Assembly (NCBI GenBank): GCA_902785825.1
Contig: CACZZZ010000015.1
Span: 1 to 59,454, forward strand
Source: an uncultured Bacteroidia bacterium
Lineage (GTDB): Bacteria; Bacteroidota; Bacteroidia; Bacteroidales; UBA932
Direction of reading: 5' to 3'
DNA: 59,454 bases
The notes below the pieces were generated by a model. The model did not search any database. It was not told the DNA's origin and was given only the letters and a program-made list of their open reading frames with translations. Shown here piece by piece: positions 43,943 to 53,371 of this stretch. Within the stretch, counting starts at the first letter, position 1, and the number at the start of each line of letters is the position of its first letter. A program made the position numbers and the translations under genes.

Positions 43943-46816
43943 ATGCCAGAAGGCAATATAATCATACGTGGCGCCAAGGTCAACAACCTTAAGGACGTTA
44001 CTATTGAGATCCCGCGGAACAAGTTCGTGGTAGTGACCGGCATTTCCGGATCAGGGAAATCCTCACTTGCCTTCGACACACTTTTCGCGGAGGGGCAGAG
44101 GCGTTTTGCGGAGAGTTTAAGCTCCTATGCCAGACAATTCCTTGGGCGTATGAGCAAGCCGGACGTGGAGTCTATCGAAGGAATTCCACCGGCTATCGCT
44201 ATAGAGCAGAAGGTCAATATCCGCAATCCCCGCTCCACTGTAGCTACCACTACGGAAATATATGATTATCTGAGAATTATCTTTGCCAGAATAGGTAGGA
44301 CATATTCCCCGATAAGCGGCAGGGAGGTGAAGTGCCACGGCCAAAGTGATGTCATGGCGAGCATCCTGGCGGGAGATTCCAAGACCGTTTACATATTGGC
44401 GGACCTTAGCTGGGAGACCAGGGAGGACAAGGTCGAGTTGATGCTTCGTCTAAAGGAGGAAGGATATTCCAGATTCTATGGGGACGGTGGAGTCATCAGG
44501 ATCGAGGACATAATGAGGATGGCTGACAAGGGAGAGTATCCGAAGGACCTTTATCTTCTTGTCGATAGGTTGAAACTCCCGGTGTTCAAATCCTGCCTGC
44601 CATATTCAGAAGACGGTAAGCCATGGCCCCAGACCGATTGGGAAGATCTGCAGACCAGGCTTCGCTCATCCATCGACAACGCTTTCAGGGAGGGACAAGG
44701 GAAACTTGTCCTTGTGAAGGATGATGCCAGGGAAGAGTTCACCAACCGTTTTGAGCTTGACGGAATGACTTTCCGTGAGCCTGACGAGTATCTGTTCTCT
44801 TTCAATAGCCCGCTTGGGGCTTGCCCTGTGTGCGGAGGTCTTGGAAAGATCATCGGCGTCAGCGAGGATCTGGTTGTACCCGACAAGAGCAAGAGCATCT
44901 ACGACGGGGCTATAGCCTGTTGGAGAGGCGATAAGATGGGTTGGTTCAAGGATCACCTGGTTCAGGTCGCCGAAAGGTACGGAATTCCTATATTCGAGCC
45001 ATATTGCAACCTCTCGAAAGACGTCAAGGACATTATTTGGAATAGCCATAGTGTTGAGGGTGATGAGAATTCCATCGTGGGAATCAACGAGTTTTTCTCA
45101 TGGGTGGAGTCGAACCGCTACAAGATACAGTACAAGTACATGCTCAGCCGCTTCTCCGGACGGACCACCTGCCAGTCGTGCCATGGGTCCCGATTGCGTC
45201 CGGAGGCTCTGTATGTCAAAGTCGGAGGAAAGAGCATCGCCGAATTGCTCGATATGAACGTCGAGGAGTTGACCGCATTCTTTGAGTCTTTGGAACTAAC
45301 TGATTATGAGAACGGTATAGTGCATAAGGCGATCGAGGAGATCCTTTCCAGGCTTGGATATATCAACGATGTGGGACTTTCTTACCTGACCTTGAGCCGG
45401 GCCTGCAACACCCTGTCCGGCGGTGAGAGCCAAAGAATCAACCTGGTGACAGCGCTCGGCAGCTCGCTGGTCGGGTCGATGTATATTCTCGACGAGCCGA
45501 GCATCGGGCTCCATCCCCGTGACACTGACAGGTTGATCTCCGTGCTTCGCCGCCTGCGGGATATCGGCAACACAGTTGTCGTGGTCGAGCATGATGAGGA
45601 GATCATCCGGGCCGCTGACATGCTGATAGACATGGGTCCATTGGCTGGTGTCGAAGGTGGCGAGGTCGTTTTCCAGGGCAAGATCTCTGGCAAGCTACCC
45701 GCTTCCGCCATGAAGAGGTCATTGACGCTCCAGTATCTGGCCGGGAAGCGGGGAGGATATTCCCGGGAGAAAAGGAAATGGACATATTCGATTAATGTCG
45801 AGGGGGCGATGGAGCATAATCTCAAGGACATAGACGTCAAGTTCCCTCTCGGGACGCTTACTGTCGTGTCCGGGGTCAGCGGCTCAGGAAAATCCTCTCT
45901 CGTGGGAGATATTCTCTATCCCGCCCTGTACCGCCGTATCAACCAGACGGGAGATCTTCCCGGTGTGTTCCGGAAACTCTCCGGCAATCTGGACAGGATT
46001 ACCAGGGTCGAATATGTGGACCAGAACCCTATCGGAAAGAGTTCCAGATCCAATGCCGTAACCTATCTGAAGGTTTACGACGACATCCGTAAACTCCTTT
46101 CGGAGCAGCAATACGCTAAAATAAACGGCTACACCCCATCTTTCTTCTCTTTCAACCAGGAGGGAGGAAGATGTCCAGAGTGCCAAGGCGACGGATTCGT
46201 GAGGATCCCCATGCAGTTCATGGCCGATGTCACGATGGTGTGCGAGGCGTGCGGGGGAAAAAGGTTCAAGCCTGATATCCTCGAGGTCCGTTATAAGGAT
46301 AAGAATATAGATGATATCCTCAACATGAGCGTGGAGGAGGCGATCGCCTTCTTCGGTTCCCAGGAAGATGATCTCGCCAAGCAAATCGCCCACAGGCTGC
46401 AGCCGCTGGTTGATGTCGGACTCTACTATATTAAGCTTGGACAAAGTTCCTCCACACTTTCCGGAGGCGAGAGCCAGAGGATAAAGTTGGCGTATTTCCT
46501 GGCTTTGAGCGAGGATTCCGCGTCTGTCAGGAGAGAGAGGATACTGTTCCTCTTCGATGAGCCCACAACCGGATTGCATTTCTACGACGTTGAGAAGCTC
46601 CTGAAGGCTTTCGACGTGCTGATAGATAAAGGTCATACTGTGGTTGTGGTGGAACACAACATGGACGTTATCCGCGCGGCTGACTGGGTTATCGACCTTG
46701 GTCCCGACGCCGGGGACAGGGGAGGAGAGGTCGTTTTTGCCGGCACTCCCGAGGAGATGGCCGCTAAAGGCGAATCCTTCACGGCGGATTATCTCAGGCG
46801 ATTCTCCAGACCATGA
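43943..46816 (+). CDS. uvrA: Excinuclease ABC subunit A
   Basis: A 957-residue damage-recognition ATPase of nucleotide excision repair. It has both ABC modules: Walker [13 protein letters not shown] (about 33-44) and [12 protein letters not shown] (about 642-653), and two signature motifs [10 protein letters not shown] and [10 protein letters not shown]. Zinc-binding pairs are CPVCGG and CQSCHG in the first half, CPECQG and CEACGG in the second. Length is normal. The early segment [16 protein letters not shown] lacks the CP-x-CG form seen in many UvrA proteins, so it may be the second UvrA-like paralogue common in Bacteroidota. It overlaps the following glycosyltransferase by four bases (ATGA). 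Confidence 0.95.
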   Translation: MPEGNIIIRGAKVNNLKDVTIEIPRNKFVVVTGISGSGKSSLAFDTLFAEGQRRFAESLSSYARQFLGRMSKPDVESIEGIPPAIAIEQKVNIRNPRSTVATTTEIYDYLRIIFARIGRTYSPISGREVKCHGQSDVMASILAGDSKTVYILADLSWETREDKVELMLRLKEEGYSRFYGDGGVIRIEDIMRMADKGEYPKDLYLLVDRLKLPVFKSCLPYSEDGKPWPQTDWEDLQTRLRSSIDNAFREGQGKLVLVKDDAREEFTNRFELDGMTFREPDEYLFSFNSPLGACPVCGGLGKIIGVSEDLVVPDKSKSIYDGAIACWRGDKMGWFKDHLVQVAERYGIPIFEPYCNLSKDVKDIIWNSHSVEGDENSIVGINEFFSWVESNRYKIQYKYMLSRFSGRTTCQSCHGSRLRPEALYVKVGGKSIAELLDMNVEELTAFFESLELTDYENGIVHKAIEEILSRLGYINDVGLSYLTLSRACNTLSGGESQRINLVTALGSSLVGSMYILDEPSIGLHPRDTDRLISVLRRLRDIGNTVVVVEHDEEIIRAADMLIDMGPLAGVEGGEVVFQGKISGKLPASAMKRSLTLQYLAGKRGGYSREKRKWTYSINVEGAMEHNLKDIDVKFPLGTLTVVSGVSGSGKSSLVGDILYPALYRRINQTGDLPGVFRKLSGNLDRITRVEYVDQNPIGKSSRSNAVTYLKVYDDIRKLLSEQQYAKINGYTPSFFSFNQEGGRCPECQGDGFVRIPMQFMADVTMVCEACGGKRFKPDILEVRYKDKNIDDILNMSVEEAIAFFGSQEDDLAKQIAHRLQPLVDVGLYYIKLGQSSSTLSGGESQRIKLAYFLALSEDSASVRRERILFLFDEPTTGLHFYDVEKLLKAFDVLIDKGHTVVVVEHNMDVIRAADWVIDLGPDAGDRGGEVVFAGTPEEMAAKGESFTADYLRRFSRP

Positions 46817-47688
46817 ACCGTGTCCTCGTCATAATAGTGACGTATAATGGTATGCGTTGGCTTGAGCGTTGTCTCTCATCCGTCGTATCCAGCACGGTTC
46901 CGGCTGACATATACCTGTTTGACAACGCCTCTGATGACGGTTCCGCAGATTTTGTGGAAAAGCGTTGCCCTTCAGTGAAGCTGGTCCGCTCGAATGAGAA
47001 TATAGGCTTTTCAAAGGCGAATAATCTCGGTTTTGAGTACGCTGTCAAGGAAGGCTATGATTACGTGTATCTCCTCAATCAGGATGCTTGGGTGATGCCG
47101 GACACCTTTGAGAACCTTCTTCGGGGTTTTCGCGGCGGGAATTGGGGCATTCTTAGTCCGGCTCAGATGCGACCTGACCTTAAGACCCCGGACAAACGCT
47201 TCAACAGGCATTTTCACGGCACTTTGGAGCCTACCGATGAAGTGCAGCCGGTGCGGTTCGTTATGGCCGCCCATTGGATGATCCCTGTGAGATGCCTTAA
47301 GGAGACGGGCTTTTTCTCTCCGGCTTTCACTCATTACGGGGAAGACAACAATTACTGCGACCGGATGCGGTTCCATGGCTTCGGGATTGGGGTGGTCACA
47401 TCAGCTGTCGGAATTCATGATCGTCAAACCAGGAAGATGTCCAAAGAGAGACGGATTTACTTGAATTGCCAATATTCCAAGGTCCGTCTGAGTGATCCGG
47501 GATCGTCGTTTTGTATTCAATCTGTCTTGCAACCGATGCGGCAATGCGTGATGGCCTTGCGGTGGTTCTCAACTCTGCCAATTAAGATTATTCCGGAACT
47601 TATCGGTGAATATCCCTCATTAAGGAGGTGGAGGGAGGAGTCCCGTTCAAAAGGGGCCTTTATCTCCATAACCGACGATAACAAGTAG
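46813..47688 (+). CDS. Family 2 glycosyltransferase
   Basis: A 291-residue GT-A enzyme like the WbbL rhamnosyltransferase group: VIIVTYNGMRWLERCLSSV, LFDNASDDGSADFV, NENIGFSKANNLG and the acidic YLLNQDAWV motif. No transmembrane segments. It would transfer a sugar to a surface polysaccharide or lipid carrier. It overlaps uvrA by four bases and precedes a Stealth phosphotransferase by ten bases, so a glycan-building pair is attached to a repair gene operon. The donor sugar is not predictable. Confidence 0.88.
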   Translation: MNRVLVIIVTYNGMRWLERCLSSVVSSTVPADIYLFDNASDDGSADFVEKRCPSVKLVRSNENIGFSKANNLGFEYAVKEGYDYVYLLNQDAWVMPDTFENLLRGFRGGNWGILSPAQMRPDLKTPDKRFNRHFHGTLEPTDEVQPVRFVMAAHWMIPVRCLKETGFFSPAFTHYGEDNNYCDRMRFHGFGIGVVTSAVGIHDRQTRKMSKERRIYLNCQYSKVRLSDPGSSFCIQSVLQPMRQCVMALRWFSTLPIKIIPELIGEYPSLRRWREESRSKGAFISITDDNK

Positions 47689-47698
47689 CCTCGGATCA

Positions 47699-48583
47699 AT
47701 GGATGCTGTCATAACATACGTCAATGGCCTTGATCCGGTCTGGCAGGCTGAATACGCGTCATGCGCCCCTGAGGGGGCGATTCTGGCCAAACGGTATAGG
47801 GACTGGGGAACGTTGAGGTATCTGCTCAGGGGGATTGAGAAACACATGCCTTTTGTGGATAAGGTGTTTCTGCTTGTTTCCGGAGATAGTCAGGTTCCCG
47901 GTTGGGTTGACCGCTCGGCTGTCAATGTGATTCTGCACAAGGATGTGATTCCGGAGCGTTTCCTGCCCACTTTCAACAGTACTACCATCGAGATGTTTAT
48001 GCACAGGATACCTGGTCTTGGCGAGGAATTCTTGTACTTTAATGACGACATGTTTCCGGTAATGGACTGCCGTCCGGAGGATTTCTTCCAGGAAGGCAGG
48101 CCGGTAATCGGGTTTTCGCGTCATCTCCTGGCAGGAGGCAAGTACAAGAAGAGGGTCCGGAATTCGGACCATCAGGCTAGGAAGGCTTTGGGAAAGGCTC
48201 CAAGTCTGTTGTTCGTCCGTCCGCAGCACACATGCTCGCCAATGCTCAGAAGCGAGAGCGAGAAGCTATACGAGGTCTCCTATGAGGATATTTTCAAAGT
48301 AGTCTCAAAGTTTCGGACTACGGATAATTTCAATCAGTACTTGTATTTGGATTATCTGTACTATCAGGGAATGACCGTGGAAGGGAAAATATCCAACAAA
48401 CACCTTTCACCGGCTGTCCACAACCCGGAGACCATAGTCGCTAATATTCTTAACCCATCGACGAAACTGCTCTGTATTAATGATGTGAGTATGTCGGAAG
48501 AGGCGTTTGACCGTTACTCAAGTGCGGTTCTGTCCGCTTTTGAGTCTCATTTCCCATCACCATCCAGATTCGAGATCCAGTGA
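47699..48583 (+). CDS. Stealth-family sugar-phosphate transferase
   Basis: A 294-residue protein with the conserved Stealth regions in order: CR1 DAVITYVNGLDPVWQ, CR2 YRDWGTLRYLLRGIEKHMPFV through NSTTIEMFMHRIPGLGEEFLYFNDDMF, and CR3 around HQARKALGK ... FVRPQHTCSPM. Stealth proteins transfer hexose-1-phosphate from nucleotide sugars, building phosphodiester-linked capsules and glycans. It sits next to a GT2 gene but not in a full capsule locus. The gene is followed at once by a long hairpin element (48588-48694). Confidence 0.9.
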   Translation: MDAVITYVNGLDPVWQAEYASCAPEGAILAKRYRDWGTLRYLLRGIEKHMPFVDKVFLLVSGDSQVPGWVDRSAVNVILHKDVIPERFLPTFNSTTIEMFMHRIPGLGEEFLYFNDDMFPVMDCRPEDFFQEGRPVIGFSRHLLAGGKYKKRVRNSDHQARKALGKAPSLLFVRPQHTCSPMLRSESEKLYEVSYEDIFKVVSKFRTTDNFNQYLYLDYLYYQGMTVEGKISNKHLSPAVHNPETIVANILNPSTKLLCINDVSMSEEAFDRYSSAVLSAFESHFPSPSRFEIQ

Positions 48584-48587
48584 AAAA

Positions 48588-48694
48588 ATCCCGCCCCGGT
48601 ATTTGGATGTTCTGGATGAAGCATGGCTGATGCAAGTGATTCGCGGCAGAACGCCGCAGCAAGGTGAAGAAGAGCCGAAGGCGGGATTCTTTTA
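48588..48694. ncRNA. Long-range stem element, possible structured RNA or dispersed repeat
   Basis: AATCCCGCC at the start and GGCGGGATT at the end form a 9-bp closing stem about 90 bases apart. Inside lie GCAT/ATGC and GCGGC/GCCGC hairpins. On the plus strand it is followed by CTTTT; on the minus strand by TTTTTT. It begins right after the Stealth stop codon. It could be a small ncRNA on either strand, an unusual terminator, or a mobile repeat. I could not fit it to SRP RNA, tmRNA or RNase P. Confidence 0.4.
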
Positions 48695-48798
48695 CGCGAA
48701 ATTACTCTCCCGAAGGCTGACCTTCAGTGTTTTGAAAAAAACAGTCGGAATATTTTTAAGTTTTTTATAATAATGGGGTGAAATTCCTAAATAGATTG

Positions 48799-48806
48799 TA
48801 AATTTG
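48799..48806 (+). promoter_or_regulatory. -7 element of the DUF47 gene
   Basis: TAAATTTG, an exact consensus match, 42 bases before the ATG at 48848; the -33 region is poor. Confidence 0.5.
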
Positions 48807-48847
48807 GCGCTCAGTTTAGTCGTTTTAGCTTATTTCACGTTTTTTTT

Positions 48848-49507
48848 ATGAGCCTTTACAAAAAGATTAAGATGGCTTTGAGGGGAGGAAAACACGAATT
48901 CATCCCAATCCTTGTCCAGCAGGCGGATTTCATCTCGAAGTCATCGTCTTTGATGGCCGCTATGTTCTCATCGTCGGATCGCGACCTATGGGTTTCTAAT
49001 GAGAAAGAAATCAAGGCTTGTGAGGTGCAAGGAGACGCTCTCTTGAGTGAGTTCCATGAGATGCTCTCCGGTGGACTGATGATGAAAGTCAACAAACTCG
49101 ACCTTCAGTCCGTCTCGATGGCTATGGATGACTGCGTGGATGTCATTAAAGACACGGCCAAGGCTGTGCTGATCTACCAGCCTGAGCATATCGACATCCA
49201 GCTTGAGGAACTCTCACAGATAGCCAAGGCTCAGTCGGAGGCCATCCAGGACATGATTCCCTCGCTGCATGACATCCGGAAAAACCTTTCCGCCATATCC
49301 CTTTGCTGCGATCGCGTCACTGAGCTCGAGCATACGGCGGATGAGGCCTATGAGGAGTATATAGGCTATATATTCAATAACGTGAATGATGTCCGCGAGC
49401 TGATCAAGTACAAGAATCTCGCGGAGATGCTGGAGAACACGACGGACGCCCACAAGAAGATTTCCGACCGTGTGCGTAACCTTTTGCTTAACTACTTGTC
49501 TGATTGA
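48848..49507 (+). CDS. DUF47 family protein (PhoU-like phosphate transport regulator)
   Basis: A 219-residue all-helical protein of the TIGR00153/DUF47 group, related to PhoU. It has the repeated three-helix pattern with acidic metal-binding clusters (EIKACEVQGDALLSEFHEML and RVTELEHTADEAYEEYIGYIF). Partners are normally PiT phosphate transporters encoded next door; none is present here, so the transporter must be elsewhere or the protein acts alone. It ends convergent with the DUF4251 gene, overlapping it by 16 bases. Confidence 0.88.
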   Translation: MSLYKKIKMALRGGKHEFIPILVQQADFISKSSSLMAAMFSSSDRDLWVSNEKEIKACEVQGDALLSEFHEMLSGGLMMKVNKLDLQSVSMAMDDCVDVIKDTAKAVLIYQPEHIDIQLEELSQIAKAQSEAIQDMIPSLHDIRKNLSAISLCCDRVTELEHTADEAYEEYIGYIFNNVNDVRELIKYKNLAEMLENTTDAHKKISDRVRNLLLNYLSD

Positions 49508-49986
49508 GGATCAGTCCTCATCATACCCCGATACTCGATAGGCTCCCTGTTACGGCTTCTCACCCTGATGCTGGTGCTTCCGTTTGTGAAAACGTCGATG
49601 ACAAACACAAACGTGTCCTCGCCATTGTTCGTGGTGATGGTGATTTCTCTCCTGTCAGCCTTCGGGACTGTCTCGATGTAGTCACGGATCGCGGACTCGA
49701 AATTCATTCCTTTGCCACCTCCGTAAGGAAGGTTCCAAGCCTGCCCGAAATAGGGGAGTTGGGAAACGAGCTTGTCACCATCGATCTTGAGGGAATAGTT
49801 GTTGACATGTTTGGTGCCGCCCCTGAGCGGGTTCATCTGGTCAACTTCGATAACGAATGAGCGATTGTCCAGGTTCTCCTGAACCTTAGCCTCGATGGCG
49901 GCCTTCTCTTCAGGGGTCATACGAAGTGAAGCGCATCCGCAAAGAGTTAAGGCTACCGCCAGAATTAATGTTAAGCTCTTTTTCAT
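49492..49986 (-). CDS. DUF4251 family lipoprotein
   Basis: A 164-residue envelope lipoprotein. The lipobox is LTLCGCAS. The body has the DUF4251 pattern: NRSFVIEVDQMNPLRGGTKHV, YSLKIDGDKLVSQLPYFGQAW and a C-terminal beta-strand region. The family occurs in Bacteroidota and has no known function. Its start lies 12 bases after the stop of the lytic transglycosylase gene, suggesting co-transcription. Confidence 0.85.
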   Translation of the reverse strand: MKKSLTLILAVALTLCGCASLRMTPEEKAAIEAKVQENLDNRSFVIEVDQMNPLRGGTKHVNNYSLKIDGDKLVSQLPYFGQAWNLPYGGGKGMNFESAIRDYIETVPKADRREITITTNNGEDTFVFVIDVFTNGSTSIRVRSRNREPIEYRGMMRTDPQSDK

Positions 49987-49998
49987 GGTGATAATGTT

Positions 49999-50877
49999 TT
50001 ATTTATCGCTTGGAATAATGATCTCGTAGGTTTTTCCGGCCTTGTTGACCAGCTTGCTGTCCCTGAGCCAAAGGTTGGCCTCTTTGAGCTGGTAGTAGCT
50101 GCATCCGTTTTTCTCCGCGAAATCCACAAGGCTCTCGATCGGTCCGCTGACGGTGACCCTGTTCTTCGGGGGATAGTACGGATACTTCTCAAACTGGTCA
50201 ACCTTGAACCCGAACAGCTCAGGCTTCTCAAAGAACAGTTTGGCTGTGAGCACCCTGAACATGTAGCGCGAGGTCTCCTCAAGGAGCAGAAGGTCCATGG
50301 CGGATTTCTGTTTTTGGTCAGCCAACCTTCTGGATATTCCCCCCTGTCCGGCGTTATAGCTGGCTGCGACTGTCATCCAGTCTCCGTACTTGGCGTAAGC
50401 CCTCTTAAGGAACTGGCAGGCCACAGCGGTCTCTTTCTCAATGTTGTACCTCTCGTCCACCTCATTGTCGATTACAAGGCCGAACTCCCGTCCGGTGGTC
50501 TTGGTGAACTGCCAGAGGCCAGCCGCTCCAGCGGTGGATAATGCCTTGGGACTCAGGTTGCTCTCTATCGCCATGAGGTACTTAAGGTCGTCCGGGATTC
50601 CGTACTGCTTGAGGATTGGCTCAACCTGGCGGAAATACCTTTCGGAGCGCTTCAGCATCAGCAGCGAGTTGGTGTGGGAATATGTGAAAGCGATCAGCTC
50701 GCGGTCCATCCTCTCGTAAAGGTCGCTGCGGTCAAACCGTACTGTGTCGCCGGCGAAGACGACATATCTCGGAACCTTCGGGGACTGGAATTGCAGGTCT
50801 TCATTGACATAATTCTGTGCCTTGATGCTGAAAGCACAGGCAAAAACCAGCAGAACTGTCGCGGCTATCTTTCTCAT
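49999..50877 (-). CDS. Lytic transglycosylase (SLT domain, MltD-like without LysM)
   Basis: A 292-residue peptidoglycan lyase. It has a signal peptide (about 1-20) and an SLT domain with the catalytic glutamate E105 in YLMAIESNLSP. AGAAGLWQF and ASYNAGQGG are the conserved follow-up motifs. MltD proteins usually carry LysM repeats; this one instead ends in a short domain with VSGPIESLVDFAEKNGCSYYQL, which resembles a single degenerate LysM-like fold. It cleaves the MurNAc-GlcNAc bond to form anhydro-muropeptides during wall growth. Confidence 0.9.
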   Translation of the reverse strand: MRKIAATVLLVFACAFSIKAQNYVNEDLQFQSPKVPRYVVFAGDTVRFDRSDLYERMDRELIAFTYSHTNSLLMLKRSERYFRQVEPILKQYGIPDDLKYLMAIESNLSPKALSTAGAAGLWQFTKTTGREFGLVIDNEVDERYNIEKETAVACQFLKRAYAKYGDWMTVAASYNAGQGGISRRLADQKQKSAMDLLLLEETSRYMFRVLTAKLFFEKPELFGFKVDQFEKYPYYPPKNRVTVSGPIESLVDFAEKNGCSYYQLKEANLWLRDSKLVNKAGKTYEIIIPSDK

Positions 50878-50889
50878 ATTCCGTGTTTT

Positions 50890-52005
50890 TTATTCGCTGA
50901 AACGCTTGGCCTGCTCCTCGATGAGAGCTTTGTCGTTGAAATAATCAATCCGCATCGCTTTTTTCACCTCGTCAAGAGTGGCCTGTGCGGCCTCTTCGGC
51001 AGCCTCGCTGCCTTTCTTGAGGATATCATAGACTGAAGGTATGTCCTTCTCATATTCCTTCCTCCTGGCCCGGATCGGCTCAAGTTCCTCGTTGAGGATC
51101 TTCTCAAGGAATCTCTTGCACTTGACGTCACCGAGTCCGCCTTTCTGATAGTGGGCCTTCAGCTCGTCCAGGTTGGCGTAGTCAGGCCAGTAGAGGCCGA
51201 AGTGCTCGTCACGACAGAACGCGTCAAGATAAGTGAACACCGCATTCCCCTCGATGTGACCAGGATCACTGACATTGATGTGGAGGGGGTCAGTGTACAT
51301 GGACATGACTTTTTTCCGTACCTCGTCGGCAGATTCAGCTAGGTAGATGCAGTTGCCGAGCGACTTGCTCATCTTCGCTTTACCGTCGGTGCCGGGAAGC
51401 CTCATGCACGCCGCGTTTGATGGAAGGACTGCCTTTGGCTCGACCAGGGTCTCACCATAAATCCTGTTGAAGCTGCGCACGATCTCCACAGTCTGCTCGA
51501 TCATCGGTTTCTGGTCCTCTCCAACAGGGACATCGGTGGCCTTGAAGGCTGTGATGTCCGCGGCCTGCGAGATCGGATAGCAGAAGAAACCCACCGGAAG
51601 CCCGCTTCCGAAGGCTTGCTCCTCGCCGTCAGCTCCAAACCCTCTCATCGCGATCTCGGTCTTGACCGTGGGGTTGCGCTGGAGCCTTGCCACGGTGACG
51701 AGATTCATGTAATAGAAAGTGAGTTCTGTGAGTTGAGGTATCTGACTTTGAATGAATAGATTAACCTTATTAGGATCGAGACCGACAGACAAGTAGTCAA
51801 GAGCGACCTCTATGATGTTTTGACGAACTTTCTCTGGATTGTCGAAATTGTCGGTGAGCGCCTGGGCGTCAGCGATAAAAACAAACATCTTGTCATAGCC
51901 GCCCGCATTCTGGATGGCGACCCTGTTCTTTAAGGAGCCGACGTAGTGGCCGATGTGCAGACGTCCTGTTGGCCGGTCTCCCGTTAGTATTATTCTTCCT
52001 GCCAT
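50890..52005 (-). CDS. trpS: Tryptophanyl-tRNA synthetase
   Basis: A 371-residue class I aminoacyl-tRNA synthetase. The ATP-binding HIGH motif appears as HIGHYVGSL (residues 17-25) and KMSKS as AKMSKSLGN (near 214-218). The opening [13 protein letters not shown] is typical of TrpRS. It lies between folE and the lytic transglycosylase gene on the same strand with short gaps. No tryptophan-responsive leader was recognised. Confidence 0.96.
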   Translation of the reverse strand: MAGRIILTGDRPTGRLHIGHYVGSLKNRVAIQNAGGYDKMFVFIADAQALTDNFDNPEKVRQNIIEVALDYLSVGLDPNKVNLFIQSQIPQLTELTFYYMNLVTVARLQRNPTVKTEIAMRGFGADGEEQAFGSGLPVGFFCYPISQAADITAFKATDVPVGEDQKPMIEQTVEIVRSFNRIYGETLVEPKAVLPSNAACMRLPGTDGKAKMSKSLGNCIYLAESADEVRKKVMSMYTDPLHINVSDPGHIEGNAVFTYLDAFCRDEHFGLYWPDYANLDELKAHYQKGGLGDVKCKRFLEKILNEELEPIRARRKEYEKDIPSVYDILKKGSEAAEEAAQATLDEVKKAMRIDYFNDKALIEEQAKRFSE

Positions 52006-52020
52006 ATATTGGTTTTAAGT

Positions 52021-52608
52021 TTATTTTATCAAGTTGAGGAACTCGTTCCTTGTCCTCGCGGAACTCAGGAATATTCCCGAAAACGCTGAGGTTGTGGTAA
52101 TAGCGTTGGACTTTTGGACACCTCGAAGAGACATGCAAGTGTGCATGGCCTCGATTACCACGGCAACCCCCAGAGGCTTTAGGGCGTCAACGATGCAGTC
52201 CCTGATCTGGACGGTGAGCCTCTCCTGTACCTGAAGCCTGCGGGCATATGTCTCCACGATCCTGGCGATTTTGCTGAGTCCTGTGATCTTTCCGTTTGGA
52301 ATATACGCGACGTGGCATTTGCCGATGAAGGGGAGCATGTGGTGCTCGCACATTGAGTAAAGCTCGATGTCCTTAACAAGTACCATCTGCTGGTATTTCT
52401 CGTCGAAAATCGCTGACTGGATGATCTGGGTGCCGTTCTGGGAATATCCCTGGGTCAAGAATTGAAGCGACTTGGCGACCCTCTCTGGTGTCTTGATGAG
52501 TCCTTCCCTTTGGGGGTCTTCTCCCAGGAGTTCCAGGATTTCCCTCACCCTGGCGGCGATCTCCTTGGTCGTCCCCTCGTCGTATCTCTCTATTTTCTCA
52601 AAAGCCAT
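52021..52608 (-). CDS. folE: GTP cyclohydrolase I
   Basis: A 195-residue type I enzyme, converting GTP to dihydroneopterin triphosphate at the start of folate and pterin synthesis. The zinc and active-site motif MCEHHMLPF is intact, as are [21 protein letters not shown] and QERLTVQI. I chose ATG 52608 because the promoter -7 element (52646-52653) abuts the upstream ATG 52644, which would leave no leader. Confidence 0.95.
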   Translation of the reverse strand: MAFEKIERYDEGTTKEIAARVREILELLGEDPQREGLIKTPERVAKSLQFLTQGYSQNGTQIIQSAIFDEKYQQMVLVKDIELYSMCEHHMLPFIGKCHVAYIPNGKITGLSKIARIVETYARRLQVQERLTVQIRDCIVDALKPLGVAVVIEAMHTCMSLRGVQKSNAITTTSAFSGIFLSSARTRNEFLNLIK

Positions 52609-52645
52609 ATTTATGGTACGCTTGTTGAATGTTTTGCTTGTCATG

Positions 52646-52653
52646 CAAAATTA
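52646..52653 (-). promoter_or_regulatory. -7 element of folE
   Basis: The minus strand reads TAATTTTG, a consensus match; it supports the downstream ATG 52608 as the folE start. Confidence 0.5.
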
Positions 52654-52686
52654 GCCAAAAAATCATTATAGTTTCGATTTTTTGCA

Positions 52687-52695
52687 TATCTTTGC
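52687..52695 (+). promoter_or_regulatory. -7 element of the DUF2795 gene
   Basis: TATCTTTGC, an exact consensus match, 67 bases before the ATG at 52763; divergent from the folE promoter. Confidence 0.65.
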
Positions 52696-52762
52696 GGCAA
52701 ATAAGCCACCCTATTGGCGCTTATTGGTGTAAGTTATTGTTTATCAATTAATTGATTGCGAT

Positions 52763-52984
52763 ATGTATTGGACACTCGAACTTGCAAGTAGCCTGGACGA
52801 TGCTCCATGGCCGGCATCAAAAGAAGAACTGATCGATTACGCCAACCGATCCGGCGCTCCTGAGGAGGTTATTGAGAACCTCACCGAGCTCGAGGATGAT
52901 GGTGAGATTTATGAATCCATCGAGGACATCTGGCCCGATTACCCCACGAAAGAAGACTTCTTCTTCAACGAGGAAGAATATTAA
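52763..52984 (+). CDS. Small acidic DUF2795 protein
   Basis: A 73-residue, strongly acidic protein beginning MYWTLELASSLDDAPWPASKEELIDYANRSGAP, which fits DUF2795, a short helical family conserved across Bacteroidota with no known function. It has its own promoter and a long leader of about 60 bases, and is followed by a strong terminator. It marks the left edge of the accessory island. Confidence 0.85.
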   Translation: MYWTLELASSLDDAPWPASKEELIDYANRSGAPEEVIENLTELEDDGEIYESIEDIWPDYPTKEDFFFNEEEY

Positions 52985-53017
52985 GGGAGAGATTTACTCT
53001 TAACATACTGATTTACG

Positions 53018-53060
53018 GCGAGGAAAACAGTTTCCATGTGTTTTCCTCGCTGTTGTTTTA
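53018..53060 (+). terminator. Strong terminator at the left edge of the accessory island
   Basis: GCGAGGAAAAC (53018-53028) pairs perfectly with GTTTTCCTCGC (53040-53050), with an 11-base loop and TGTTGTTTTA following. Confidence 0.85.
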
Positions 53061-53371
53061 TAAGCAAAATTTGTGGTGAAATAGCACTAAACTCACCTGA
53101 AATCATAGTTTTTGCAGATAAACTTGTCTATTATTCATCTTGTTGAATCTTCCTCGTGAATAATACTTTTTTAACTAGCCAGTGGTCAATCTGTCCATAA
53201 TGCTGGATTGTACAAATGATTTCACGTATAGTGGAGCGAAAATAGATCGTTTCATGACTTAGAATGAATACGACGAGGATGAATGAGATATACGATCCGA
53301 TAGATGCATTTTTTTAGACTAAAACACTAAATTTGTATGTCAATATTATTTGATATGAGTCGGAAAGAAGT
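53061..53371. other. AT-rich gap before the AlbA_2 gene
   Basis: No reading frame of note. Base composition becomes AT-rich here and stays so to about 59.1 kb. A -7 element TAAATTTG (53328-53335) lies 36 bases before the ATG at 53372. No tRNA fragment or clear attachment repeat was seen. Confidence 0.6.

Noticed and set aside
48588..48694. Assignment of the stem element as SRP 4.5S RNA
   Set aside because: The conserved GGAA tetraloop and the opposing CAG/AGCA internal loop could not be placed, so the name is not supported.
48507..48770. 87-codon frame after the Stealth gene
   Set aside because: It begins inside the Stealth gene in another frame and covers the structured element; more likely RNA or repeat than protein.
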